DNA of 64,000 nt from Perlucidibaca piscinae DSM 21586 (GCF_000420045.1 NZ_ATUE01000008.1:1-64000), one strand, 5' to 3'; shown: positions 53,362-62,796, numbered from the stretch's first letter. The notes: generated by a model not told the origin, from the sequence alone. Made by a program: numbers and translations.

Positions 53362-54437
53362 CGCTCGTCAAGTCCGTGGTGGTCATGGCCGGCGGGACCG
53401 GTGGCCACGTGTTTCCGGCGCTCGCCGTGGCGCGCGCCCTGCAGGCCCAGGGCGTACGCATCCACTGGCTGGGCACGCGTGCCGGCATCGAGGCTGATGT
53501 GGTGCCGGCCGCAGGAATCGACATCACCTATCTGGATGTCGGCGGCTTGCGCGGCAACGGTCTGAAGCCACTACTGCAGGCGCCCTTCAAGCTGCTGCGC
53601 GCGCTCTGGCAGTCGCTGGCGCTGTTCCGCCGCGTCGAGGCGGATGCGGTCATCGGTCTTGGCGGGTATGTCACCGGCCCCGGTGGCCTGGCTGCCCGCC
53701 TGGCCGGCCTGCCGTTGTACGTGCATGAGCAGAATGCCGTGGCCGGTTTCACCAACAAGGCGCTGTCGCATTTCGCGACCCGTATCCTGCAGGCCTTTCC
53801 GCAGGCCTTTCCGGCAGCGGCCAATGTCGACTGGGTGGGCAATCCGGTACGTGCCGAGATCTGCAACCTGTCCGGCCCCGAGCAGCGTTATCAGGGCCGT
53901 CGCGGTCCCCTGCACGTGCTGGTGCTGGGCGGCAGCCTCGGTGCCGTGGCGCTCAACGAGCTGGTGCCGGCGGCCTTTGCCCATCTTGATCCGGCACAGC
54001 GTCCGCAGATCCGCCATCAGGCCGGTCGCAAGCACGCCGGCAAGGCGGAAGAAACCTATCGTCGCCTGGGCGTCGATGCCGAGATCCTGCCCTTCATCGA
54101 CGACATGGCAGCGGTCTATGGCTGGGCCGATCTGGTGATCTGCCGCAGTGGCGCGCTCACCGTATCCGAGCTTGCCGCCGCTGGCGTGGCCTCCATCCTG
54201 ATTCCGTTTCCGCATGCCGTCGATGATCACCAGACCGCCAATGCTCGCTTCCTGAGCGATGCCGGTGCCGCCGTGCTGTTCCAGCAGCGCGATCTGACAC
54301 CCGAGTCCTTCGCCGACACCCTTCGCGAGCTGCTCGATCGTTCCCGCCTGCAGGACATGGCCGTGAAGGCCCGTGCCCTGTCCCGGCCGGATGCCACCGG
54401 GCTGGTCGTCAATGCCATTCTTCGAGGTAACGCATGA
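53358..54437 (+). CDS. murG: Lipid II synthase MurG
   Basis: A 359-residue GT-B enzyme that adds GlcNAc to lipid I. N-terminal MAGGTGGHVFPALAVARAL, membrane-contact YVTGPGGLAARL, HEQNAVAGFTNK, VLGGSLGAVALNELVP and the UDP-GlcNAc site ICRSGALTVSELAAAGVASI. The family often has GSQGA where GGSLGA is seen here. It overlaps both neighbours. Confidence 0.98.
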   Translation: MTLVKSVVVMAGGTGGHVFPALAVARALQAQGVRIHWLGTRAGIEADVVPAAGIDITYLDVGGLRGNGLKPLLQAPFKLLRALWQSLALFRRVEADAVIGLGGYVTGPGGLAARLAGLPLYVHEQNAVAGFTNKALSHFATRILQAFPQAFPAAANVDWVGNPVRAEICNLSGPEQRYQGRRGPLHVLVLGGSLGAVALNELVPAAFAHLDPAQRPQIRHQAGRKHAGKAEETYRRLGVDAEILPFIDDMAAVYGWADLVICRSGALTVSELAAAGVASILIPFPHAVDDHQTANARFLSDAGAAVLFQQRDLTPESFADTLRELLDRSRLQDMAVKARALSRPDATGLVVNAILRGNA

Positions 54438-55867
54438 GCAACATCCCGCGCACCCGCCTGATTGAAATTCCGGAAATGCGCCGCATCCGGCGCATCCACT
54501 TTGTCGGCATCGGTGGTGCCGGCATGTGCGGCATCGCCGAGGTGCTGCTCAACCAGGGTTACCAGGTGGCCGGCTCCGACGCCAAGGCCGGCAAGACCAC
54601 GGACCGCCTCAAGTCCTTCGGTGCCGAGATCTTCATCGGCCATGACGCCGCACACATCGACAAGGCCGACGTGCTCGTGGTGTCGACGGCCATCGATGCC
54701 AGCAACCCGGAAGTGAAGGCAGCCCAGGAGCGTCGTCTGCCCATCGTGCGTCGTGCCGAAATGCTCGCCGAGCTGATGCGCTACCGCCATGGCATCGCGA
54801 TTGCCGGCACCCACGGCAAGACCACCACGACCAGCCTGATCGCCTCCATCCTGGGCGAAGGCGGCTTTGATCCGACCTACGTCATCGGCGGCCTGCTCAA
54901 CAGCGCCGGCACCAACGCCAAGCTCGGCAGCAGCCGCTATTTCGTGGCCGAGGCTGATGAGTCGGATGCTTCCTTCCTGCATCTGCAGCCGATGGCGTCC
55001 GTGGTCACCAATATCGATGCCGATCACATGGACACCTACGGCGGCGATTTCGAGGTGCTCAAGCACACCTTCATCGAGTTCCTGCACAACCTGCCGTTCT
55101 ACGGACTGGCCGTGGTCTGCGGCGATGATCTGGTGGTGCGCGAGCTGCTGCCGAAGATCGGTCGCCCGACCATCACCTACGGCTTTGATGCCGACAACGA
55201 CATTCGCGCCATCGATGTCGTCCAGGAAGGCCTGCAGACCCACTTCACCGTGCTGCGTGCCGGTCATGAGCCGCTGCGCGTCGCGCTCAACCTGCCGGGC
55301 ATGCACAATGTCCTGAACTCGCTGGCCGCCATCGCCATCGCGACCGATGAAGAGGTCGAGGATGCGGCCATTGTCAGCGCCCTGGGCAACTTCCAGGGCG
55401 TCGGTCGCCGCTTCCAGCGTCTCGCCGAGGCCGGTGGCGTGCAGCTGGTGGATGACTACGGTCATCACCCGCGCGAAGTCGCCGCCACCATCGCCGCTGC
55501 CCGTCAGGCCTATCCCGGCCGCCGCCTGGTGATGATGTTCCAGCCGCATCGCTACACCCGCACGCGCGACTGTTTCGATGACTTCGTGCATGTGCTGTCC
55601 ACGGTTGACCAGCTGCTCCTGCTCGATGTCTACAGTGCCGGCGAGAAGCCGATTCCCGGCGCCGACGGTCGCGCGCTGTCGCGCAGCATCCGTACCCGCG
55701 GCGTGGTCGATCCGGTCTTCATCGAGAGCGCTGATGAACTGGCGCAGCTGTTGCCCGGCCTGTTGCAGCCCGGCGATGTCCTGTTGACCCAGGGTGCCGG
55801 CACGGTCGGCGCCATTGCTGTCGATCTGGCCCAGCACGGCCTGTATCTCGGCAGCCAGAAGAAGTGA
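54434..55867 (+). CDS. murC: UDP-MurNAc:L-alanine ligase
   Basis: A 477-residue Mur ligase: HFVGIGGAGMCGIAEVL, ATP loop GTHGKTTTTSLIASIL, YFVAEADESDASFL and DDYGHHPREV near the C-terminal third. It adds L-Ala, the first amino acid of the stem peptide. Not fused to Ddl; ddlB follows separately. Confidence 0.98.
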   Translation: MSNIPRTRLIEIPEMRRIRRIHFVGIGGAGMCGIAEVLLNQGYQVAGSDAKAGKTTDRLKSFGAEIFIGHDAAHIDKADVLVVSTAIDASNPEVKAAQERRLPIVRRAEMLAELMRYRHGIAIAGTHGKTTTTSLIASILGEGGFDPTYVIGGLLNSAGTNAKLGSSRYFVAEADESDASFLHLQPMASVVTNIDADHMDTYGGDFEVLKHTFIEFLHNLPFYGLAVVCGDDLVVRELLPKIGRPTITYGFDADNDIRAIDVVQEGLQTHFTVLRAGHEPLRVALNLPGMHNVLNSLAAIAIATDEEVEDAAIVSALGNFQGVGRRFQRLAEAGGVQLVDDYGHHPREVAATIAAARQAYPGRRLVMMFQPHRYTRTRDCFDDFVHVLSTVDQLLLLDVYSAGEKPIPGADGRALSRSIRTRGVVDPVFIESADELAQLLPGLLQPGDVLLTQGAGTVGAIAVDLAQHGLYLGSQKK

Positions 55868-55875
55868 GAGAAGAC

Positions 55876-56793
55876 ATGAAAGCCTTGGATGTGAAGCAGT
55901 TCGGTCGGGTTGCGGTGCTCTTCGGCGGTACTGCAGCCGAACGTCCGATTTCCCTGATCAGCGGTGCTGCCGTGCTCAAGGCGCTGCAGGCTGTCGGGGT
56001 CGACGCCCATGGCTTCGACCCGGCCGAGCGCGACATCGTGGAAGTGCAGGGCTTCGACCGTGCCTTCATCGTGCTGCATGGCCGTGGCGGCGAGGATGGT
56101 GTCATCCAGGGCGTGCTCGAGCAGTTCGGCGTGCCCTATACCGGCAGTGGCGTCATGGCCTCGGCCATCGGCATGGACAAGGCGCGCACCAAGCAGCTCT
56201 GGCTGGGCTGCGGACTGCCCACGCCGACCTACCGTCGTCTGCATGCCGGCATGGACTTCGCCGGCGTGGTGGAGGCCCTGGGTCTGCCGCTGATGGTCAA
56301 GCCGGCTCGCGAAGGCTCCAGCATCGGCATGGCCAAGGTCTACAGCGTCGACGAGCTGGCCCGTGCCTACGAGGTTGCTGCCGGGCATGACGGCGAGGTG
56401 ATTGCCGAGCATTTCATCGAGGGCAGCGAGTACACCGTGGCCATTCTGCACGAGCGTGCGCTGCCGGTGATCCGCATGATCCCGGCCAAGGATTTCTACG
56501 ACTTCGAAGCCAAGTACCAGCGCAACGACACCCAGTACCGCATTCCCTGCGGACTGGCTGCCGAGGAAGAGCAGCAGCTGCAGCAGATCGCGCTCGAGGC
56601 CTTCCAGGTGCTGGGTGCGCGCGGCTGGGGTCGCATCGATGCCATGCGTGACCGTGACGGCCGCTTCTGGCTGCTGGAAATCAACACCGTGCCAGGCATG
56701 ACCGATCACTCGCTGGTGCCCATGGCTGCCAAGGCGGCCGGCATGGATTTCACCGACCTGGTGCTGGCCATCCTGGCCGGAACCCTGGCGTAA
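55876..56793 (+). CDS. ddlB: D-alanine:D-alanine ligase B
   Basis: A 305-residue ATP-grasp enzyme. N-terminal VAVLFGGTAAERPISLISG, then LHGRGGEDGVIQGVLEQFGV, KPAREGSSIGMAKV and the C-terminal EINTVPGMTDHSLVPMAAK. It joins two D-Ala for MurF. ATG 55876 is used; GTG 55864, which overlaps the murC stop (GTGA), is in frame and would add four residues. Confidence 0.97.
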   Translation: MKALDVKQFGRVAVLFGGTAAERPISLISGAAVLKALQAVGVDAHGFDPAERDIVEVQGFDRAFIVLHGRGGEDGVIQGVLEQFGVPYTGSGVMASAIGMDKARTKQLWLGCGLPTPTYRRLHAGMDFAGVVEALGLPLMVKPAREGSSIGMAKVYSVDELARAYEVAAGHDGEVIAEHFIEGSEYTVAILHERALPVIRMIPAKDFYDFEAKYQRNDTQYRIPCGLAAEEEQQLQQIALEAFQVLGARGWGRIDAMRDRDGRFWLLEINTVPGMTDHSLVPMAAKAAGMDFTDLVLAILAGTLA

Positions 56794-56807
56794 CTCCGGA
56801 GCTCGCC

Positions 56808-57590
56808 ATGAAGCAGGCCACCCGCCGTCCCGTTGCAGCACGCCGTGAGCCACGCGAAGAGGGCGTCGACGCCGCATCGACGCGCTCGGCGCGTTGGCTG
56901 TCGCGACTGATGGCGGTGGTGTCGCTGGCCTCGGTGGTGGTGATGGTGATGGGCGTCATGCATCTGGTGCAGGACTGGCAGCGCGAGACACCCATCCGCA
57001 GCGTGCGCATCGACGGGCAGCTGGCCCAGCTCGATCGCGCCGGCCTGCAGCTGGCACTCGAGCGCAGCGTGCGTGGCAGCTTCTTCACCGTCAATCTGGA
57101 TGACCTGGTGCAGGCGGCAAGACGCTTTCCCTGGGTGGCCTCGGTGCAGGTGAGCCGGGAGTGGCCGGACAGCGTCCGCGTCGAGGTGGTGGAAAAGGTT
57201 GCCGTGGCACGCTGGGGTGACTCCGGTCTGCTCACTGCGCAAGGCGAGGTGTTCCGGCCGCAGCGTGCCAAGGGCGTCGAGCGTCTGCCGGTTCTGTCCG
57301 GCCAGCGTGCCCAGTCCGCCTATGTGCTGGCGCAGTACCAGGCCATGGAGCGTGTGCTGCGTGAGGTCGGGTTGAGCATAGAGCGCCTGCACCTGACCGA
57401 TCGCATGAGCTGGGTGGTCGGCCTTGAAGGCGACATCGAGCTGCTGGTGGACGGACAGGACAGTCTGGCCAAGCTGGCTCGTTTCATCGTGTTGTATGAC
57501 CGTCAGCTGGCCGCGGATGTGGCCAGCATGGCGCGCGTGGACCTGCGTTATCGCAACGGCGTGGCCATCGGGTGGCGGCGCGCCAGCTGA
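56808..57590 (+). CDS. ftsQ: Cell division protein FtsQ
   Basis: A 260-residue bitopic protein: basic cytoplasmic tail, membrane helix (about residues 34-54, LMAVVSLASVVVMVMGVMHL), POTRA domain (IRSVRIDGQL to WPDSVRVEVVEKV) and the FtsQ beta domain ending DLRYRNGVAIGWRR. It recruits FtsB-FtsL to the divisome. GGAG lies 7 bases before the ATG. Confidence 0.96.
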   Translation: MKQATRRPVAARREPREEGVDAASTRSARWLSRLMAVVSLASVVVMVMGVMHLVQDWQRETPIRSVRIDGQLAQLDRAGLQLALERSVRGSFFTVNLDDLVQAARRFPWVASVQVSREWPDSVRVEVVEKVAVARWGDSGLLTAQGEVFRPQRAKGVERLPVLSGQRAQSAYVLAQYQAMERVLREVGLSIERLHLTDRMSWVVGLEGDIELLVDGQDSLAKLARFIVLYDRQLAADVASMARVDLRYRNGVAIGWRRAS

Positions 57591-57666
57591 GCCTTGAGGC
57601 TGGCTGACGAGTTGTCGGGATTTTTTTGAAGAGCAGATGGGTCACCTGGTGACCGGGATGGAAGAC

Positions 57667-58929
57667 ATGGCAAACCAATTGTCACAACCACAGATGATCG
57701 TCGCACTGGATATCGGCACCTCCAAGGTGGTTTGCCTGGTCGGCCAGGTGAATCCGGGTGAGCAGACGCTGGAGATCGTCGGCGTCGGTTCGCGGCCCTG
57801 CAAGGGTCTGCGCAAGGGCGTGGTGGTCAACATTGATCAGACCATGGAGGCCATCCAGGGCGCGGTCGGCGAAGCCGAGCTGATGGCTGACTGCAAGATC
57901 CACTCGGCCTTCATCGGCATTGCCGGCAGCCACATCGGCGGTCGCAACGCCGAGGCCGTGGTTGCCATCCGCGATGGCGAGGTCATGCAGAGCGATCTGG
58001 ATCGCGTCATCGACGCCGCCAAGTCCGGCGCCAATCCGGTTGACCAGCGCATCCTGCATGTGCTGCCGCAGGAGTTCGTGGTCGATGACCAGGGCGATGT
58101 GCGCAGTCCGCTGGGCATGGCGGGTGTCCGTCTTGAAGGCCACATCCACCTGGTGACCTGCTCGGCCAACGCCGCGCAGAACCTGGAGAAGTGCGTGCGC
58201 GGCGCCGGTCTCGAGATCGACGAGGTCATTCTCGAGCAGCTGGCCTCCAGCCATGCCGTCCTCACCGAGGATGAAAAGGAGCTGGGTGTCTGCCTCATCG
58301 ACATCGGCGCCGGCACCACCGACATTGCCGTCTTCATGCGTGGCGCCATCCGCCACACCGTGGTCATTCCCATCGCGGGCGACCAGGTCACCAATGACAT
58401 CGCCATGGCGCTGCGCACGCCGACGCCGGCAGCTGACGAGATCAAGGTCAAGCATGCCTGCGTGGTCCCGCAGATGGTGGATCCGGAGCAGACCATCAGC
58501 GTGCCCGGCATGGGCGATCGTCCGGCCCGCACCCTGGCACGCCAGACCCTGGCTGCTGTCGTCGAGCCGCGCTACGAGGAGCTGTTCAGCCTGGTCCAGC
58601 ACGAGCTTGAGCGCAGCGGTTACGCCGATCAGCTGGCCGCCGGCATCGTCATGACCGGTGGCTCGGCCAAGATCGATGGCGCCGTGCAGCTGGCGGAATC
58701 CATCTTTCATCTGCCGGTGCGCATCGGCATGCCGCAGTCGCTGCGTGTCGGCGGCATGGACGAATACCTGCACAACCCGGTCTATGCCACCGGCATCGGC
58801 CTGCTCATGTACGGCAAGCAGAAGCTGGCACTCACCGGCAGCAACAGCGGCACCCGGAATGCCCGTCACGGCGAGGGCTATGGCGAGTTCTTCGGCAAGA
58901 TGAAGCACTGGTTCGCCAGCAACTTCTGA
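57667..58929 (+). CDS. ftsA: Cell division protein FtsA
   Basis: A 420-residue actin-like ATPase that tethers FtsZ to the membrane. Phosphate-1 motif IVALDIGTSKVVCLVG, SHIGGRNAEAVV in the 1C domain, LIDIGAGTTDIAVF, MTGGSAKIDG, and a C-terminal amphipathic helix (FFGKMKHWFASNF). ATG 57667 gives the E. coli length. In-frame ATGs at 57637 and 57658 would add 10 or 3 residues; the first has its own GAAGAG site. Confidence 0.97.
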   Translation: MANQLSQPQMIVALDIGTSKVVCLVGQVNPGEQTLEIVGVGSRPCKGLRKGVVVNIDQTMEAIQGAVGEAELMADCKIHSAFIGIAGSHIGGRNAEAVVAIRDGEVMQSDLDRVIDAAKSGANPVDQRILHVLPQEFVVDDQGDVRSPLGMAGVRLEGHIHLVTCSANAAQNLEKCVRGAGLEIDEVILEQLASSHAVLTEDEKELGVCLIDIGAGTTDIAVFMRGAIRHTVVIPIAGDQVTNDIAMALRTPTPAADEIKVKHACVVPQMVDPEQTISVPGMGDRPARTLARQTLAAVVEPRYEELFSLVQHELERSGYADQLAAGIVMTGGSAKIDGAVQLAESIFHLPVRIGMPQSLRVGGMDEYLHNPVYATGIGLLMYGKQKLALTGSNSGTRNARHGEGYGEFFGKMKHWFASNF

Positions 58930-58943
58930 TCTCAAGGCGACAT

Positions 58944-59023
58944 GCCGGTCAGGATGACCGGCCAATCGGGCAGGGAATGCCTCACGGCAAGCAACACATA
59001 AACGGCACACGTCTCTCGGAGAC
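58944..59023 (+). other. Two hairpins in the ftsA-ftsZ spacer
   Basis: The 106-base spacer has a perfect 8-bp stem GCCGGTCA/TGACCGGC (58944-58951, 58955-58962) and a 5-bp stem GTCTC/GAGAC (59011-59015, 59019-59023) that ends just before the ftsZ ribosome site GGAG (59025). They may affect ftsZ mRNA processing or initiation; there is no T-run. Confidence 0.4.
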
Positions 59024-59035
59024 TGGAGAAACAAC

Positions 59036-60301
59036 ATGACGAACATTTTCGAACTGGCAGACAACATTCCCGAACTGGGTTCTGCGGTCATCAAGGTCAT
59101 CGGCGTTGGTGGTGGTGGCGGCAACGCGGTCGAGCACATGGTCAAGAGCCAGGTGCAGGGTGTCGACTTCATCTGCGCCAACACCGACAAGCAGGCGCTC
59201 AACAAGATGAGTGCCAAGACCCTGCTGCACCTCGGTGACGGCGTCACCCGCGGTCTCGGTGCCGGTGCCAATCCGGAAGTCGGTCGTCAGGCCGCGGTCG
59301 AGGACCGTGACCGCATCCGCGAATCGCTGGCCGGCTCCGACATGGTTTTCATCACCGCCGGCATGGGTGGTGGCACCGGTACCGGCGGTGCCCCGGTGAT
59401 TGCCGAAGTGGCACGCGAAATGGGCATCCTCACCGTCGGCGTGGTCACCAAGCCGTTCCCGTTTGAGGGCAAGAAGCGCATGGATGTTGCCGATCATGGC
59501 ATCGAGCAGCTCGCCAGCCATGTCGACTCGCTGATCACCATTCCCAACGGCAAGCTTCTGCAGGTGCTGGGCAAGGTCTCGCTGGTCGATGCCTTCAAGG
59601 CCGCCAACAACGTGCTGCAGGGCGCCGTGCAGGGCATCGCCGACATGATCCTGAATCCGGGCGTGATCAACGTCGACTTTGCCGACGTGCGCACCGTGAT
59701 GTCCGAGCAGGGCCTGGCCATGATGGGTACCGGCTCCGCCAAGGGTGAAGAGCGCGCCCGCATCGCCACCGAGATGGCCATCCACAGCCCGCTGCTCGAT
59801 GATGTGCAGCTCAAGGGTGCCCGTGGCGTGCTGGTGTCGATCGCCGCCAACGAAAGCCTGGGTCTGGACGAGTTCTCCACGGTGGGCGACATCGTCTCCG
59901 AGTTTGCTTCCGAGTCGGCCACCGTGGTCATCGGCACCATTCTCGACGAAACCCTGGGCGACGAGATCCGCGTCACCGTGGTGGCCACCGGTCTGCCCAA
60001 GATCCAGCACAACATGGTGGGTCGTGCCAGCATCGGTCAGCGTCTTGGCCTGGTGCCGTCGGCACCGGTTGCCGCCGCTGCTGCCGTTGCGCCTGCTGCC
60101 CCGGCCGCCGCCATGGCTGCTGGCCAGCCGGCCGCCCAGGTCGCCACTGCCGCCTCGGCCGCCGCACCGAGCCATGATCCCTATGCCGATCTCGACACGC
60201 CGGCCTATCTGCGCAACCAGAAGGTCGCCAACGGCGGTGCGCGTCGCAGCGACATGAACCTGCTCAACATCCCGGCCTTCCTTCGTCGGCAGGCAGATTG
60301 A
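59036..60301 (+). CDS. ftsZ: Cell division GTPase FtsZ
   Basis: A 421-residue tubulin homologue that forms the Z ring. The T4 tubulin signature GGGTGTG is at residues 111-117, with VIGVGGGGGNAVEHM at 21-35 and NPGVINVDFADVRTVM for the T7 loop. A long Ala/Pro-rich linker follows, and the conserved C-terminal peptide LLNIPAFLRRQAD binds FtsA. GGAG lies 7 bases before the ATG. Confidence 0.99.
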   Translation: MTNIFELADNIPELGSAVIKVIGVGGGGGNAVEHMVKSQVQGVDFICANTDKQALNKMSAKTLLHLGDGVTRGLGAGANPEVGRQAAVEDRDRIRESLAGSDMVFITAGMGGGTGTGGAPVIAEVAREMGILTVGVVTKPFPFEGKKRMDVADHGIEQLASHVDSLITIPNGKLLQVLGKVSLVDAFKAANNVLQGAVQGIADMILNPGVINVDFADVRTVMSEQGLAMMGTGSAKGEERARIATEMAIHSPLLDDVQLKGARGVLVSIAANESLGLDEFSTVGDIVSEFASESATVVIGTILDETLGDEIRVTVVATGLPKIQHNMVGRASIGQRLGLVPSAPVAAAAAVAPAAPAAAMAAGQPAAQVATAASAAAPSHDPYADLDTPAYLRNQKVANGGARRSDMNLLNIPAFLRRQAD

Positions 60302-60317
60302 GGCGGGTGGCCGGGTC

Positions 60318-60326
60318 TGTTACGAT
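60318..60326 (+). promoter_or_regulatory. Extended -10 promoter candidate for lpxC
   Basis: TGTTACGAT contains an extended -10 (TG, one base, TACGAT at 60321-60326) 30 bases before the lpxC ATG. No clear -35 is seen, as is usual for extended -10 promoters. Confidence 0.45.
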
Positions 60327-60355
60327 GGGTCTGGCCTTGAAATAATTTGTAACAA

Positions 60356-61270
60356 ATGCTCAGACAACGCACCGTAAGACAAGTCATCCGCGCCAGTGGC
60401 GTGGGCCTGCACAGCGGGGAAAAGGTTTACCTGACCCTGCGGCCGGCACCTGTGGACTCCGGGATCGTGTTCCGCCGTACCGATCTCGATCCGCCCGTGC
60501 TGATCCCGGCCCGTGCCGACCTGGTGCGCGAGACCACCATGTCATCCAACCTGGTGGTGGATGACGACGTGCGTGTCGGAACCGTCGAGCATCTCATGTC
60601 GGCTCTCGCGGGCCTTGGCATCGACAACGCCGTGATCGATGTCAGTGCCCCCGAGATCCCGATCATGGACGGCAGCGCAGGTCCCTTCGTGTTCCTGATC
60701 CAGGCTGCCGGCATCGCCGAGCAGGACGCGCCCAAGCGTTTTGCCCGCATCACCCGCCGTGTCGAAGTGCGTGACGGTGACAAGATCGCCGCCTTCGATC
60801 CCTACGACGGCTTCAAGGTCTCCTTCACCATCGACTTCGATCACCCGGCCTTTCATGACGACCACAAATGGGCCAGCGTCGACTTCTCGACCACCGCCTA
60901 CGTCAACGAGGTCAGCCGCGCCCGCACCTTCGGTTTCCTGCGTGACATCGAGTACCTGCATGCCAACAACATGGCGCTCGGCGGCAGCATGGACAACGCC
61001 ATCGTGGTCGGCGAAGACGGTGTCATGAACGAGGAGGGGCTGCGCTTCGAGGACGAGTTCGTGCGTCACAAGATGCTCGATGCCATCGGTGACCTCTATC
61101 TGTTCGGCATGGGCATCCTGGGCGCCTACGAGGGCTACAAGGCCGGCCATGCGATGAACAACAAGCTGCTTCGCGCCATGGTCGACAACCCCGATGCCTG
61201 GGAAATTGTGACATTTGATGACGAAAGTCTGACGCCGATCACCTATGTGCGTGCGGATGCCGTGCACTGA
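60356..61270 (+). CDS. lpxC: UDP-3-O-acyl-N-acetylglucosamine deacetylase
   Basis: A 304-residue zinc hydrolase, the committed step of lipid A synthesis. Zinc ligands: H79 in TVEHLMSALAG, and His and Asp in RHKMLDAIGDLY; catalytic His in YKAGHAMNN. N-terminal RTVRQVIRASGVGLHSGEKV is typical. The leader before ATG is AT-rich (AATAATTTGTAACAA) with no clear ribosome-binding sequence. lpxC after ftsZ is the standard end of the dcw cluster. Confidence 0.98.
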   Translation: MLRQRTVRQVIRASGVGLHSGEKVYLTLRPAPVDSGIVFRRTDLDPPVLIPARADLVRETTMSSNLVVDDDVRVGTVEHLMSALAGLGIDNAVIDVSAPEIPIMDGSAGPFVFLIQAAGIAEQDAPKRFARITRRVEVRDGDKIAAFDPYDGFKVSFTIDFDHPAFHDDHKWASVDFSTTAYVNEVSRARTFGFLRDIEYLHANNMALGGSMDNAIVVGEDGVMNEEGLRFEDEFVRHKMLDAIGDLYLFGMGILGAYEGYKAGHAMNNKLLRAMVDNPDAWEIVTFDDESLTPITYVRADAVH

Positions 61271-61326
61271 TCCTGTGCGTGCCTGCAGGTCTAACTGACT
61301 GAAATTTAACCGGATTGGCAGGTTTT

Positions 61327-61349
61327 GTGGAACTTTATCTTGGTTCCAC
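61327..61349. other. Hairpin between lpxC and the dciA-like gene
   Basis: GTGGAAC (61327-61333) pairs with GTTCCAC (61343-61349) around a 9-base AT-rich loop, between two converging genes. No T-run follows on either strand, so terminator function is uncertain. Confidence 0.4.
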
Positions 61350-61371
61350 GGCCGCCTGCTTGCACATTTTT

Positions 61372-61818
61372 TCAGCGTTGTACATGCCTTGCCAAGCGCT
61401 GCAGACGTTCGCTAAGCTCCGGATCCTCCAGCAAATCAGCAATTTGCCGGAGGTGTGTTGCCGTCGTGCGACTCAGTCTGGGCAGCGGATTCACTGCTTT
61501 CCTTGTCGGCTGAACAGCCCGTGGCATCACCACGATCCGCAGCTTCTGCACCTGGCTGAATGCCGGGTGAATTTGCAGCTGCTGCAGGATTATGCGCTGG
61601 AGGTAGCGCAACTGGCTGGCCTGTGTCGCGGAGTCGACGGCCAGTGTCAGCGTGTCCTCGCGCAAGCCATGCAACCGGCAGCCAGACCGGAGTGAAACGT
61701 CGACTACCGACTGCCAGACTGCTTCATGCTCGCGTGTCAGCCCATGACGCTGACGCGACCGTGTCAAGGCATGACTGTCCAGCAGCTTGGCAAGTGTCAC
61801 AGGTTGATTGTGGCGCAT
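61372..61818 (-). CDS. dciA: DciA-like protein (DUF721)
   Basis: A 148-residue DUF721 protein. The domain is seen as EHEAVWQSVVDVSLRSGCRL, then DTLTLAVDSATQASQLRYLQ and a basic RIVVMPRAVQ region. DciA is the ancestral loader of the DnaB helicase in bacteria without DnaC. GAGGAG precedes the ATG. The place between lpxC and secA is conserved in gammaproteobacteria. It is divergent from the M23 peptidase gene. Confidence 0.83.
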   Translation of the reverse strand: MRHNQPVTLAKLLDSHALTRSRQRHGLTREHEAVWQSVVDVSLRSGCRLHGLREDTLTLAVDSATQASQLRYLQRIILQQLQIHPAFSQVQKLRIVVMPRAVQPTRKAVNPLPRLSRTTATHLRQIADLLEDPELSERLQRLARHVQR

Positions 61819-61874
61819 GATGTCGACCCACTCCTCGTGGCTGCAGGTTAGCCTGAAATGAGGTGCTGTTTACG

Positions 61875-62753
61875 ATGAACGTGATTTTTTTGAGCCGCAG
61901 ACAGGGGCGCCCCCTGACTCTGCATCTCCAGCCCCGCCTGCTGGCAACAGCGGCGGGTGTTCTGCTCGCGGTTTCCGGCCTGCTGGGCGCTGGTGCCTAC
62001 TGGTCCGCGCAGCAGCTGTTCGGTTCCGAGACGGGCCCTGTGCTGAGCGCGGCTGATGCCGCCCAGCAGGAAGAGCTGCGTGCCATGAGCGCACGTCTGG
62101 CTGAAATGCAGGCGCGCATGATGCGCATCGATGCACTGGGCGAGCATCTGGTCGAGCAGGCGGATCTCAAGGGCAACGAGTTCGACTTCAGCAGCAAGCC
62201 GCCCATGGGCGGTCCTGAAGAGCCGCTGAGCATTCGCCTGGATGGTGACAATCTCGAACGCCGCATCGGCAGCCTGTCCGAAGAGCTGGCGGTGCGCGAA
62301 GCCCAGCTGCGCGCGCTCGGCAGTGTTCTGCAGGGGCGCCGTCATGCCCATGTCGATCTCGACAACTCCCCGGTACGCGACGGCTACATGACCTCGCGCT
62401 TCGGTTACCGTACCGATCCCTTCACCGGTCGCACGGCATTTCACGGCGGCATCGACTTTGCCGGTCCCGAAGGCAGCGACGTGTTTTCGGTGGCTGACGG
62501 CGTGGTGACCTTTGCTGGCCAGCGTGCCGGCTACGGCAACCTGGTCGAGATCAATCACGGTGATGGTCTGGTGACACGCTATGCCCACGCGCGTGCGCTG
62601 GCCGTGAAGGCCGGTGACATTGTCACCAAGGATCAGCTGGTCGCCTACATGGGATCGACAGGCCGTTCCACCGGCACCCACCTGCACTACGAGGTGCTGC
62701 GCAACGGCAAGCACATCGACCCGAGCAGCGTGCTGACCCTGGCAAAGCGCTGA
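61875..62753 (+). CDS. Membrane-anchored M23 (LytM) metallopeptidase
   Basis: A 292-residue protein: N-terminal basic segment and membrane anchor (about residues 24-46), coiled coil (about 65-160 with breaks), and a C-terminal LytM domain. Zinc-binding motifs are intact (His and Asp in AFHGGIDFAG, HLHYEV near the end), so it should be an active endopeptidase rather than an EnvC-like activator. ATG 61875 is chosen; GTG 61863 is in frame. A terminator follows, then secA. Confidence 0.9.
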   Translation: MNVIFLSRRQGRPLTLHLQPRLLATAAGVLLAVSGLLGAGAYWSAQQLFGSETGPVLSAADAAQQEELRAMSARLAEMQARMMRIDALGEHLVEQADLKGNEFDFSSKPPMGGPEEPLSIRLDGDNLERRIGSLSEELAVREAQLRALGSVLQGRRHAHVDLDNSPVRDGYMTSRFGYRTDPFTGRTAFHGGIDFAGPEGSDVFSVADGVVTFAGQRAGYGNLVEINHGDGLVTRYAHARALAVKAGDIVTKDQLVAYMGSTGRSTGTHLHYEVLRNGKHIDPSSVLTLAKR

Positions 62754-62770
62754 TCCTTGCTGCTGTTCAT

Positions 62771-62796
62771 GAAGGCCCGGCATGTCCGGGCCTTTT
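62771..62796 (+). terminator. Intrinsic terminator after the M23 peptidase gene
   Basis: A 9-bp stem AAGGCCCGG/CCGGGCCTT (62772-62780, 62786-62794) with a 5-base loop and a short T-run. Confidence 0.8.
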
